Source: Polydactylus sextarius
Taxonomy: Eukaryota; Chordata; Actinopteri; Polynemidae
DNA length: 64,000 bases
Direction of reading: 5' to 3'
Assembly: GCA_016801845.1 (NCBI GenBank)
Contig: CM028921.1
Location: 10,888,775-10,952,774 of the forward strand
The notes below the pieces were generated by a model. The model had not been told where the DNA came from, did no database searches, and worked only from the letters and a program-made list of their open reading frames with translations. The translations under genes were made by a program, and so were the position numbers. This document shows, piece after piece, positions 45,591-56,102 of the stretch. Every line of letters begins with the position of its first letter. Within the stretch, counting starts at the first letter, position 1.

Positions 45591-45643
45591 AAAGTTTAGA
45601 GCTTAAATCCTTTTTTGTGTCATGTTTTCTTGTATCTATTTAG

Positions 45644-45800
45644 GGTGATCAATGCAGGAAAGAGCACGTTAAACGAGGACCAGGCATGCTGTGAAGTCAT
45701 GGTGGTCAAACGGAAACCGGCAGGAAGCTCTACACCGAGCCGGACCCGCAGGAGGTCTTCCCTTCCTAACGGCGAAGGCCTCGGCTCCAGGGAAAATCTG
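45644..45800 (+). CDS. ppm1h: PPM1H exon 2
   Basis: Completes E79 and encodes residues 80-131, beginning VINAGKSTLNEDQACCEV. The NED segment belongs to the first PP2C motif. The RRRSSLPNGEGL stretch matches the basic/serine-rich linker of vertebrate PPM1H. Acceptor is TTTAG at 45643 and donor GTGAGT at 45801. The 157 bases join exons 1 and 3 in frame. Confidence 0.95.
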
Positions 45801-47655
45801 GTGAGTTACAAAAAAAATTGCTTTGGTTTGAGAATTTAGATAAGTTACCATTTTTCTATAGCAGTCAAATCAATTTTAATAAAAGACCTTAATATACCTC
45901 ACAAACTGGGAGCTATAACATTTTATTGTTAATTCAGGGATAAAAGCCAGGTAGTCAGAGTGAATTTAGTCCTTGAGTGTCCTTTGGGGGATGCTACTGG
46001 GACCCACTGTCCTCTCATTTTGTCTTGTCAGCGTTTTATTGTGGCAAACTGTGTCCTATACAAATCACCAACAGCTACCAACACAGGCCGGCAAGCCAAA
46101 GTGAGTGTATTAACTCATAAGAAAGAAAGCACAAAGTACAAAAGCACGTTTTAGCTTAACTTTAAATCAGTAGTTCCTTCTTCCTCTCTTCCTCCCTCAG
46201 TCTGCTAAACACTGATGTTTATATCTTGTGGTTTGACTTTATCTTTGTCAATTGATATAATGTCCGTACTTTCATACAGCTCTTTGAAAACACTTTAATA
46301 ACACTGCTCCTAAAATGTCCTCTCAGCCCACCAGTGCTGTACTCAGGCCCTCACAGAGCCTACAGCCTACAACTCATGCAAGTACCTCATGACTCACTTC
46401 TGCAGCAGAGTAGTGTAGAGCCTTTTCTAGTGCTCTTTGCTTCCTTCCATAGGCTCATGTTGGTGCACTATGTTTAGAAATCCAGCATTTCAGTGTGTGT
46501 AGAAGTCGAAGCAATAGTTACTAAATATATACTAAATCCTGCCCCTGTAGATGATGTCAGCCCTCCCTTTTTTCACTTTATATTTTTCATGTGTCACGAC
46601 ACAATGAGACAATGAGTTGTGTTCACCTCCAAACAACATCATGTCTATACTTGCTCTTACTGTTACTTCATTACCAAATGGAGGGTGGATCATCAGAGAG
46701 TTGCCGCTCTTTTTTTTTTTTTTTTTATAAGCGTCCAAACTCAAAGCTCTGTGATGAATGAACCACATCACAGGAGACTTTTTGTCTAAACATCATGTGG
46801 GAGGAGGTGCTTTGTAAATGGACAGGAGTTGGTCCTGGAACACACAGCGCTTCATGTCGGGTTTGTTGAAACCTGTAGATTGAAGCATTGAAGCCAGAGG
46901 AGACATTAACATCACAGTAGAACGAGTTCAACCGTTCATGGACGTCATTGAACCAGCTGCTGCGTCTCTGAAAGCGCTCCAATCAAACAAGTACAGGATA
47001 CGTTTGAATGGAGATTCTGTAGAAGCTCATTACACAGAATAATGTGAAGCACTGACAGTTGGATGACTCAGCTACTTCTCTCACTCTCTGTCATGATAAG
47101 TGGGCTAAAGCTAAAGCTGCTCCAGTGTAGTCTTTAAACAGGGTTTTATTTCATTTTATTTGTATCTTTGTGGTCACTGACTGCATATGTCTGTGGTTCT
47201 CAACCTTTTTGGCTTGTAACACTTTAATGTTCCTCTGTTTATGATCACAGATTGCAAAAAGCAAAGCTCATACAAAATCAATAAAATCATCATCTGTACC
47301 ACTGACATGTTATTATTTCCTGATTAGATTTCCAGTATCTTGTTACCAGTTGGTTGTCCATGAGCCCCTAGGTTGGGAACCATTGTTGTACATTATAGTA
47401 ATGGCAGGGGAGTGGGTGCTGTGAACTGACCTACATTCACACAATTCTGGATGAAGAGTCTAATTAGATTTGATTGATTTTGATAATAAAATATATTGTA
47501 TTTTTTCAAAAGCTTCTTTGACAGATGAGGCTGATTCCCAGCACTGATCAGAGTTTGGAATAATTAACTTACAGTGTACATGTAGGTCAGATAAAATAGA
47601 TGAAAGGAGTGACACAAATGACCAAAGGTGTGACCTTACTCTTCTCTGTATCCAG
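45801..47655 (+). other. ppm1h: ppm1h intron 2 (1.86 kb)
   Basis: Phase 0 intron. It includes a hAT-like MITE (47191-47385). A segment at about 46738-47120 has an 85-codon open frame on the minus strand, looks non-random, and could be an old repeat or an opposite-strand exon relic. The rest is featureless. Confidence 0.85.
47191..47385. mobile_element. hAT-like MITE, about 195 bp
   Basis: The left end CTGTGGTTCTCAACCTTTTT and the right end GGTTGGGAACCATTG (reverse complement CAATGGTTCCCAACC) form imperfect terminal inverted repeats. They are of the CAGTGGTTCYCAACC type used by hAT elements. There is no coding content. The flanking 8-mers are only loosely similar, so a target-site duplication is not confirmed. 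Confidence 0.65.
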
Positions 47656-48012
47656 GACAGCTCAGAGGACCTGTCCTTCCACTACTGGGCGCTATTTGAT
47701 GGCCACGCCGGCTCTGGCGTTGCCGTAATGGCGTCCCGTCTTCTCCACCACCACATTGCGTTTCACCTTCAGGAGGTGATGGAGATCCTCAACAGTCCCA
47801 GCCTTCTGGCGCCCACATGTCTGGGGGAGGAGCCAATCAATCACCACCTCACCCCGACGTCCCAACGCTCCCTCACCAGGGCCGCCTCACTCCGCGGTGC
47901 CGCCGGAGCTCCGGGCTCACCGAGCACGCCGCCCACACGCTTCTTCATCGAAAAGAAAGTTTCACACGAGAGTTTAGTGATCGGAGCCATCGAGAACGCC
48001 TTCAAAGACATG
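47656..48012 (+). CDS. ppm1h: PPM1H exon 3 (metal-binding DGH motif)
   Basis: Residues 132-250. It opens DSSEDLSFHYWALFDGHAG. D146, G147 and H148 form the PP2C DGHxG motif that coordinates the catalytic metals. The middle contains PTCLGEEP, LTRAASLRG and GAPGSPSTPPTRFF, all characteristic of PPM1H. It ends with ESLVIGAIENAFKDM. Its 119 codons have no frameshift. Acceptor is TCCAG and donor GTAAGA. Confidence 0.96.
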
Positions 48013-48189
48013 GTAAGAAGCATGTTCTCTGTATGGAATAGATTTTTACAAAGATGGTCTTAAATTAATTTTACAAAATGAATTGGAGAAAAGAAAAAGG
48101 AAAGTTTCAACTCATAAATTGACCCCCGATTCTGTTTCTGTTCTTAACTAAGTGAACTCACATTTGTTTATGGTTTCCTCGATCATTCA

Positions 48190-48652
48190 TATTCACTGAT
48201 TAGCCATTATGCCAACGTTATGGAAGTGGATGACATTGATTATCTTCTTACCACAGCATCTCTCTGTGAGATATATTTGGAAGCAAAAGAACATTTCATC
48301 CTTTAAATTTATGTTTTGGAAGCAAATTAGTGTCTTTGACAAGGACCAGGCAGTCTAATACTCTGAGCAATGTTCTGCTTTGAAACTTTAGGTCCTGCCC
48401 TCATATTTTGACACGTACATCCTATCTAAACATTATTGCAAAAGAAGTATGTTCATGTAAATGTTTTTTTTTCCCTAATGGCAGAGGCATCGTTCAGCAG
48501 GATAATGCTCTTGCAGACTACACAAATGGTTCAGTAAGATTTGAAGGGAACAATGAGCACTGGACAAGTCCAATCAATGAGGGCCACAGTTCACAACTTA
48601 GTCCTATACAATATTAGGCAGGTGGTCATAATGTTATGGTTGATCGATGTAT
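48190..48652 (+). mobile_element. Decayed Tc1/mariner-like element with transposase C-terminal relic
   Basis: The left end TTCACTGATTAGCCATTATG and the right end TAGGCAGGTGGTCATAATG...TTGATCGATGTAT are the termini of a very common fish Tc1-like element. Between them, after a large internal deletion, lies a short stretch reading QQDNALADYTNGSV. This is clearly related to the QQDNAPCHTA-type DDE segment of Tc1 transposases, and PIQY* sits at the end. It is non-functional. Confidence 0.72.
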
Positions 48653-49857
48653 TAAGGGTCAACACATAATTATTGTGATGGCAGTGTGGCTCTAATTTTT
48701 GCTGCACTCTTATGAAATATTAGATACTTAAAACTTTTTCCTGCCGCTAACACTTTGAACCTAGAGTTTCCTGCTGTTTTTGGTTAAAAAAGATAAATTT
48801 ACAAACACGCATCATTTTCCTGTTGATCTATGGGAACAGAGTAAAACACAGACATTACAAACATCCTCATTCATGACAAATTGTGGACAGATGTCATCAT
48901 GGAAAATGACCAAACTTAGAAACAATGAAGTGCCTCTCTGTCGTCCATCTGTGTGCATGTTTAAAACAGTTAGTATTTCAATATTTGGCTGTTTAGTGAC
49001 TTTTTATGAAGCTTTCAACATTAGATCAGTTGTATTTTATACTCTAAAGTTTGAGGTAATTTTTGTTGTTTATTTCACTGCTGTAAATTGATCTGAACTC
49101 ATCTGTAGTGTCATTCTCTTCTGGCAAACCAGAGAGTTGAGTAGGTGTTTTTACCAGCTGGGTAAAGGCAATGAGGTAGATCAGGTCGTTATCTCACACA
49201 CACACACAGAAACTCCACTAAAACTCTAAAATACACACACATACACATCAACATTCACACACCACCACACCTTTTCCAGTTTCATAATTTATGACTTTTC
49301 CTCACAAACTGTCAACAAACAGTTTTAGAGCCTGGAGCCAAGCTACTGCAAGTTACATACACACACACACACATACACACACACACTAGCCATCTGGTTG
49401 TGCTGTAAGTGGATGCTGGAGACTCAACTCATGCAGAGGCCAAGAGATCAGGACCAGAGCCAATCAAAACACAGTGGCCTCTGAGGTTGGTGGGGCGGGT
49501 CAAAAGTTACTGGCCTCAGTTTCAACATCGGCAGCGTCTGCTGTGTTTGTCCTCGGATGGATCATAAAAGAGTAACGATATTATTACCATCACAGAGTTT
49601 CTGATTTATCTGGTTCAGTTGAGAACACTACAAGTCAAAGAGCTTAATCCTGCTGCCATAAAGCTTTGCAAACCAGATGCTCTGACTGATTTTCCACTAA
49701 CATCTGACCCACATGACACACGTCACAAACTCTTTGATAAAAGCTAACATTTGTTTAGTGAGTGAGATCCTTTAAAGAAATTAAATTAAATTGATGGAGG
49801 GCAGTGCAGAGTAATCCCATTAGAAAATAGAATTAATCCTCATGTTTCCACGTTTAA

Positions 49858-49873
49858 CCACTAGATGGCAGTG
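49858..49873 (+). promoter_or_regulatory. CTCF-like binding site
   Basis: CCACTAGATGGCAGTG fits the CTCF core consensus CCASYAGRKGGCRS without a mismatch. This is a motif match only. Chance occurrence or origin in an old repeat cannot be excluded. Confidence 0.4.
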
Positions 49874-49923
49874 AGCAACTAACTATTTTTAACCAAGCTC
49901 TTCTTGTCTCCTTGTTGTGTATG

Positions 49924-49924
<1 letters not shown>

Positions 49925-49961
<37 letters not shown>
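49925..49961. repeat. (TG)18 microsatellite
   Basis: Thirty-seven bases of uninterrupted alternating TG inside ppm1h intron 3. Confidence 0.95.
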
Positions 49962-49963
<2 letters not shown>

Positions 49964-51572
49964 GTGTAACTGATGCTTGTATTTCGATCAGTAAATGGCA
50001 TGAAAGGTCTGGTGTGACCTTTTGGTTAATGATGAAGATGATTTTGTTTGTTTGGATGAACGTTTTTTAATTAGTTGTGCTAATAATAAAGTACTACCGC
50101 TGCACTGCACCTTGTTAAAATCAAATAGGATATTAAAATTATGGTTCACTTCTTACCCTTGACTTTATCTATTCGACTTTTTTTAAAATTTATTTATGTT
50201 TTTGACACATCTGCCTATGACACAAAGTAATCTCCTTTCGAACACCTCTGACTCCAACTCTGAATCTGCACTTTTTACCCCATGCCTCCTCTCTCTCCTC
50301 TCTCTTCCTCTTTTCCTTAAAGGGGAAATGTACTAAACTCAATTTCAAGCGTTGCAGCTGATGTCACGCAGCATCTTTGACTCTCATGCCTGAAAGTTTG
50401 GTCTCTGGAGAGCAAAATTTTAATACAAATGTGCTGTATTTCCTGTACTACACTGCTTTTCTAGGTGGTTACAGCATTTTCATTTCAACTACAGGCTCCA
50501 ATTACTGCACCTACTTTCCTCCACAGCTGTCATTTATTTCAATTTTAGTAATAATTACAGTAAAATATACATGGAACTACCGAGTTGTTACCCAAAATCT
50601 GATTTTGGTAGAACTTCACCCCCTAAAACTCCCCTTGTCTTATTTTTTAATGACTCTCATTCTTTAAGAAAATGGGAAATGTCAGAGAATCTCAGGAAGG
50701 TTTGTCACCCTAAATCTCTGTCTCAGAGTTCACTGAGTGTCGCCGTCTTATCAGCAGGATCCGCCTTTAATTCTCCTCTGACACGACTCGCTGCATTCCT
50801 GCAAAAGTGGCCCGATTTGTGTGGAGTGGCTGCTCGGGCCCGATAAACACTCAGGCATGTGTAAACATTAAAAAAAAAAAAAAGTGTGTAGTTCACAGAC
50901 ACAAGTCTTATCGCTTCGAGCTGTTTGTGAAGCCAGGACAGAAATAAGAGGGAGGTGGGTGAGATGTGAGATCAACGGCCTTGTGTGACCCCTTTCAGTG
51001 TGAGACATTCATACCTGGTGCTGTATTTATTGCTCATATACTGTATGAGAGTGTATATGCAGCATATTGTAGCATCTTACTGTTGTTTGAGGACACAGTT
51101 ATGTTTTATATAAGTTACATAACTAATCGTAACTGATATTTACATAGTGTAAAACTACGATGTGTTATCTTTACATTTACATTAGGTTTTTTGAATGGAT
51201 GAATATGTAAAACAATATAAATCAATGACCTGCAGAGGCGCTGCTTGCAGATTCACGTTTAATAGTAACTGTCATGCTAATTTAACAAACCAGCTGCTAA
51301 CTGTAGTTTTATATTGGACTCATATTTAAACTGTGTTTGAACTCGGAGAAGACTCAAATTTTTACGTAATATGTTTGTAAAATGCAATATTAATTGGTGT
51401 AACATATTTATATCTAGGCTACATTTTTGTGCATATACACTAGTTTGCGTTTTCATTAATGTTACAGTTTATACATTTTCACATTTTTATTTCACATCAC
51501 AATTGTGTTTGAGATACTGTGCATGCATCTCTGCATCTCTTGGCCTCTGCACGAGCTGTATCATTTTGTGGC

Positions 51573-51664
51573 GGACTCGACTTGCACTGGACTCAGATCA
51601 GTTGTAGAACTCGACTTGGACTCAACTTTATTTTTCAACTTGAGACTGGACTCAGACTTGAGGT
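51573..51664 (+). repeat. Degenerate GACTCGACTTGGACTCA-type repeat
   Basis: Repeated words GACTCGACTT, GGACTCA and CTCGACTTGGACTCAAC occur within 90 bases. This kind of low-complexity dispersed repeat is familiar from fish genomes. No coding role is indicated. Confidence 0.6.
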
Positions 51665-51799
51665 TTAGTGACTGAACTACAACACTCCAAGCTATGCTAA
51701 GCTAAATTAAGATGAATTTCTTCCTGGCTCCAGCTGTGGCAATCCTCTTTTAAAATTGCCATTTTTTTGCATTGAAGTTACATTACTATAAGTGGTTTG

Positions 51800-51925
51800 T
51801 ATGAAATGTTCACTTGGTCGGAGGCATGAACTGATTATTAATTGTTTGTCAAAATGAACAGATTACACTTTCGTGCCCAGAGGTCAAATGTCACTGTGAC
51901 TTCACACAAGATGTTTTTTTTACCA
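51800..51925 (+). repeat. GGTCA-palindrome repeat unit
   Basis: One diverged unit with ATGTTCACTTGG, GCATGAACTGATTA and AGGTCAAATGTCACTGTGACTTCAC. The central palindrome is GTCACTGTGAC. Confidence 0.6.
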
Positions 51926-53134
51926 TAAGTGCAGAATAAACAGGTTAATTAACTACAACTATCTATTATCAACTAACTACAACTACTATCTTCTACTGTG
52001 TAGAACGATGACAGAAGTTATTAATTATTGTTACATGAATTTTGACAGTCACAGAAACTTTAGGTTACATATATTTATAAATAGTTAGGTTTTGATTGTA
52101 AATTTAGTTTTGGCCCTAAGGACTTTCTTGTCCTCAAAAACAACTCATATGTCGCTACTTTTGTTAATTAGTTAAAAGTGATTAATTCTTTTAATTACCT
52201 GTCACACTGTCTGTCATTAGAGCTTTTCCATTCGTTGTAAACTCCATTTCAGTCGTTGTAGTTCTCAGAGTACATATTTCTCTTGGAGTTTTTTTTTCTG
52301 CCCTAATAGCTTCAGGCTCTCACTGTCTCAGTCTGCTCCCACCTCCAACTCCTGCTCTCTTCTCCCCTTCATTTCCTCCTGACCTGCCATTCTTCATCCA
52401 CCCACCAGATGTCCCTGCACTGTCTCGTCCACCTCCTCACCTGTTTCACATTTACAGTCACCTGTGCTCGTCCCACGTTAACCTCACCACCACCGGCTGT
52501 GTCTTATTTCCCCGTCAGTTCGTTTTAGCTGTAAAGTTCAACCCCCTCTTCTTTTTTAAATGAGCAATAATATGACAAATAGATGTTGAATAAAGCTGCT
52601 CATTGTCAAAATGGGAGAAAGGCCCACTCACGTCTTTTGTAAGCGTTTAATTAACGAAGAGTCTAAAGGTTGAGGGCCGTTTTATTCACATGGTTGTGGA
52701 GAATCTTGTTTCTTTTTTTAGCATATGTGTTTCTGTTGCTGTGTTAAGAAACAGTAACAGTTAAAGTAATCTGTTGAGTGAGACTTGAGTGTGTTTTTCA
52801 TGACACTGATGTTTTGTTAATGTCCATGTTGAACTTTAAGGTCCTTGAGGTTTTATTTTCTACTTCTCTCCAGTTTAATTCAAGTGGATCTTATTAGAAT
52901 TATAAAATAGAATAGAATTAATTAGTCTTCTACTGTCCTTGTTTCTTTTCATTTACTGAATAACTACTTCATTTCTTGTTGTGTCGTTGCCTTCTTTTTT
53001 TTTTTGTGTTGTTTTCTATTTTTTTAAGACTCAATATTTTCATGTTTGAGAATAAGAAACATTTTAAATTTCAGCAAAATTAAAGGATATTTGCTTAAGA
53101 GAGTCTTAGGATTTACACCAAAAAGATGAAAAAC

Positions 53135-53160
<26 letters not shown>

Positions 53161-53169
<9 letters not shown>

Positions 53170-53245
53170 AGATCACAATTTCCTTTGACCTTTGGCCACC
53201 AAAGTCATTTTTAGTCGAGGTAAACATTTGTAATTTAAAACTATT
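53161..53245 (-). repeat. Reverse-oriented GGTCA-palindrome repeat fragment
   Basis: The reverse complement reads TTTGGTGGCCAAAGGTCAAAGG, the unit's 3' portion. It directly abuts a T31 run at 53136-53166. Confidence 0.6.
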
Positions 53246-53729
53246 TTAGGTTGAGGGTAACAGGATGTAGAAGGAAACATCACTAATGTGTTTCTAATTA
53301 AAAGAAAGTTTATTTTCTTGCAAAACTTTAAATGAGTAGGTAGATGTTGTTCTCATGAATCAAGTGTTAAATATGGAACAGCCAGCAGCTGGTTAGCTCA
53401 ATTAGCACAAAACAGTTAGTTTGGATCTGCCCAGCAACACCTGTAAAGGTCACTGATATACGTTACAGCCCAACTGTAGAATCATCTGTGTGTATGGGTG
53501 GTGTCTCTTTGTGCCTGTTGGTTATTTATACCCAGTTGTTTGATGCTTCCTGGCGGAAGTGGAAAAAGGAAAAAGGTGTGTAGGTGTTTATGCAGACATT
53601 TTCATTATTAAAGACTTTGCCTGCAGCAACAGCTATTGGATACAGTAAGGATAAATATGTATGGTTCGCTATGGATTCATAATTCATCAAGTGTGTGAAG
53701 GACACATTTGTTCACCTCCCTCCCACTCA

Positions 53730-53830
53730 ACACACACACACACACACACACACACAGTCTTCTATACCCCTTCATGCCATCTCACTCCTGAGAAATGTGT
53801 TGCGTCTTTAAGCAGACAGGAGCAAAAGTG

Positions 53831-53861
<31 letters not shown>
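53730..53861. repeat. Facing CA and GT arrays
   Basis: (CA)13 at 53730-53756 and (GT)14 at 53833-53861 are complementary and 76 bases apart, so a transcript or a single strand could fold into a long imperfect hairpin. Two further CA arrays follow at 54007-54022 and 54074-54096. Confidence 0.85.
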
Positions 53862-53863
<2 letters not shown>

Positions 53864-54730
53864 TGAGAGTGTGTGTCAATGTGTGGGAAACACATGCAAA
53901 TAAACACAAGACTTTCTGTCTCAGACCAAATTGTACACACAGAACACGCATGCAGAACTGTGTATACACGCTTGTAATCAAGAGTCACGAAAACATCCAT
54001 CTTTTATACACACACACACACACTGATATTTATAGATACAATGCATACATATATGACCAGTCCAGTGATATAAACACACACACACACACACACACATACA
54101 TACAGAGCTGTAATTGGGTGGAGAGCAGACAGCGATAATGCTTTAGCTGGAGGTGAACATCCATCACGAGGAAAAACAATCTGGAGGATGGACTTGCAGC
54201 AAAAAATGCATTGGCTGACATTTTTCATGCCACACGATCTGTTGATGGTGATGGAGGGACGCAGAGGAAGCGCCCCGAGGGGGGTCATCCATTTCACCGG
54301 TCCAACTTCCTTATTCTGTCCTGTGATTGAAGGACCCTGAGGAGACCAGCAAGAAAGAGAGAGAGAGAGGGAGGGTTAAACCAAGTGTGAGCAGCTTGGT
54401 TCAAATTTATGTCAGCGTTTTGATTAATTCTCTGACAGGTTAATTATTCATCTAATTAATGAACTAATAGCATGGGGTTTTTCAAATCATTCTTTTGGTT
54501 TAATTAGGACCAAATTAATCTGGGCTAATTAACTGGTGTAATAACCAGCAGTCCCTCCAAAACTTTCTCTCTCTCTTCTATCCTTTTTGGTTTCCATTTT
54601 GTTTTATTGCTCCTTGACTTATGGCACTTATGATAAATGAATTCATTATGTTGCTATAATTAATAGTAGCATCATGGCAGGTTTTAAGCGTCAGGACCGT
54701 ATTTTACTTTTATTTTCAATAACAGGTTTT

Positions 54731-54885
54731 AACGTGACAGGGAATGTTTTTTAAGGTTACAGTGATTAGAGATGTTATTGTTTCTAGAAGATGTCATTGA
54801 AAGGAATAATGTGTGTGTTGAGGATGTGCAGTATCAGTACCGCAGCTTTAAAGAAACTTAAAGAGTTTTATTTTGTCTGATGTTT
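54731..54885 (+). pseudogene. Decayed partial duplicate of the ppm1h exon 4 region
   Basis: The segment first aligns with the DNA leading into exon 4 (55262-55368): GACAGGGAATGTTTTTTAAG against GTCAGGAAACTTTTTTTAAAG, a GTGATTAGA/ATGATTAGA match, and TGTGTGTTGAGGATGTGCAG against TGTGTGTTTAGGATGTCCAG, which is the exon 4 acceptor and first codons. It then jumps to intron 4 sequence: CAGCTTTAAAGAAACTTAAAG is identical at 54843 and near 55629, followed by a shared TTTTGTCTG. The acceptor AG has become GAG after a T-to-G change, and the exon body is missing, so it is a dead exon copy. Confidence 0.65.
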
Positions 54886-54957
54886 TGGTATTATGACCTC
54901 ATTTAATATGTTTTTAACCTCTTGAATATGAAATCACAGATCTGCCTTAAAATGATT

Positions 54958-55222
54958 TCCTCAAATTTCACTTTACAGATGTTCAGTTAATTCTTGAGAA
55001 TAAACTAATTAGATTGTGGTGAAAGATCAAAGATTGAGGCCATTGTGACCTCAGGAAACACATTTCTTTGCCTTGTGAACATGATATCTTAAGAACGCGT
55101 GAGATGTAAGTGACTAAAGGTCGTAGTTCAAGATGACTGTCACCTCACAAAACATGTTTTTGGGACTTTGATATCTCCAGAACCCTTTGAGCAAATTTCT
55201 TCAAATTTTGCACATTTTTTTT
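54958..55222 (+). repeat. GGTCA-palindrome repeat, about two diverged units
   Basis: Phrases GCCATTGTGACCTCAGG, CCTTGTGAACATGATATCTTAAG, ACTGTCACCTCACAAAACATG and TTTGAGCAAATTTCTTC appear in family order. The unit ends about 135 bases before exon 4. Confidence 0.65.
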
Positions 55223-55356
55223 TTTATGAAATTTGATAATTAGACTTTTTTCTTCTTGTGTGTCAGGAAACTTTTTTTAAAGGTTGTAATGATTAGAAAT
55301 ATTCTTTGTTGTGAACATGCGCTGCCATTAAAATGATTTAATGTTTGTGTGTTTAG

Positions 55357-55469
55357 GATGTCCAGATAGAAAAGGAGAAGCAGGTCTACAACATCTCTGG
55401 CGGCTGCACCGCTCTTGTAGTCGTCTTTTTACTCGGGAAGCTCTACGTTGGGAACGCAGGGGACAGCAG
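55357..55469 (+). CDS. ppm1h: PPM1H exon 4 (GDSR motif)
   Basis: Residues 251-287 plus two bases of R288. It contains NISGGCTALVVVFLLGKLYV followed by GNAGDSR. D286 corresponds to the catalytic-site Asp (D288 in human PPM1H) used in substrate-trapping mutants. Acceptor is TTTAG and donor GTGAGA. The phase joins exon 5 so that AG+A makes Arg. Confidence 0.95.
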
Positions 55470-55681
55470 GTGAGACGCACGTTCACTTACCCAAAAAAAA
55501 CAAAAAAAAAAAAACAAAAAACGATCATACCCAACCTCACTATAATAAAAAAACAAACTAATAACATATGAACATATGTCTCTGCGTCACCCGCGTGTGC
55601 CCTGCAACCAGTCGGACCACCAACATCACAGCTTTAAAGAAACTTAAAGAGAATTTGTTTTGTCTGCTCCTCGCCCCTCAG
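55470..55681 (+). other. ppm1h: ppm1h intron 4 (212 bp)
   Basis: Short A-rich phase 2 intron with the acceptor CCCCTCAG. Its segment near 55629-55665 is repeated in the vestigial exon-4 copy at 54843-54880. Confidence 0.93.
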
Positions 55682-55766
55682 AGCTATCGTTATCCGGGAC
55701 AGGGAAGTCATCCCCATGTCAGCAGAGTTCACGCCAGAGTCAGAGAGACAGCGACTGCAGTTCCTG
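55682..55766 (+). CDS. ppm1h: PPM1H exon 5
   Basis: Completes R288 and encodes residues 289-316: AIVIRDREVIPMSAEFTPES followed by ERQRLQFL. It matches the PP2C core strand after the GDSR motif and the start of the PPM1H-specific flap insertion thought to contact Rab substrates. Donor is GTAAGA. Confidence 0.95.
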
Positions 55767-55983
55767 GTAAGAAAACCTCTCTCAGCTCCTTTATTTTGCG
55801 AGCACAGCTGTCAGATATTAGCAGAGCTGACCTCGCCTCCCATTGAGACAGCAGCTATGCTTAGCATACACTGCCTGCTCTCTTTGCCAGCTTAATAGAC
55901 TATGGAATTGTTTTTCCTATCCCCTGGGCACGTCAATCTTATTCTTTTTCTGTGTTATTTTTTTTTTTCATTTCATATCAAAG
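55767..55983 (+). other. ppm1h: ppm1h intron 5 (217 bp)
   Basis: Phase 0 intron with a strong T-rich tract before the acceptor CAAAG. No other element is seen. Confidence 0.93.
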
Positions 55984-56102
55984 GCCTACATGCAGCCCCA
56001 CTTATTAGGGAACGAGTTTACACATCTGGAATTCCCGAGGAGAGTGCAAAGGAAAGAGGTCGGGAAGAGGATGCTGTACCGTGACTTCACCATGTCAGGA
56101 TG
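55984..56102 (+). CDS. ppm1h: PPM1H exon 6 (flap region)
   Basis: Residues 317-355 plus two bases of W356: AYMQPHLLGNEFTHLEFPRR, then VQRKEVGKRMLYRDFTMSG. This belongs to the flap/insert that distinguishes PPM1H, PPM1J and PPM1M from other PP2C enzymes. Donor GTGGGT is at 56103. The split Trp codon is restored by G of exon 7. Confidence 0.95.

Larger units (their letters stand above)
37560..45643 (+). other. ppm1h: ppm1h intron 1 (8.1 kb)
   Basis: Phase 2 intron, donor GTGAGT and acceptor TTTAG. It contains AT-rich sequence with a TATATA-rich stretch near 39355-39420, a hairpin with two AP-1-type sites at 38514-38540, diverged GGTCA-palindrome repeats at 40846-40985 and 45391-45590, a fragment of a fish repeat (CACTCAGTGGCCACTTTAT) near 40468, a CTAT/TC array near 42955-42995, and a conserved-looking block at about 44160-44780. 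No nested gene is supported. Confidence 0.85.
48013..55356 (+). other. ppm1h: ppm1h intron 3 (7.3 kb)
   Basis: Phase 0 intron. It holds a Tc1-like remnant (48190-48652), a CTCF-like site (49858-49873), GT/CA arrays (49925-49961, 53730-53756, 53833-53861, 54007-54022, 54074-54096), a GACTCGACTT-type repeat (51573-51664), GGTCA-palindrome repeats (51800-51925, 53161-53245 reversed, 54958-55222), a T31 run (53136-53166), a homeodomain-site cluster (54421-54545) and a decayed partial copy of the exon 4 region (54731-54885). No nested gene is seen. Confidence 0.85.
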
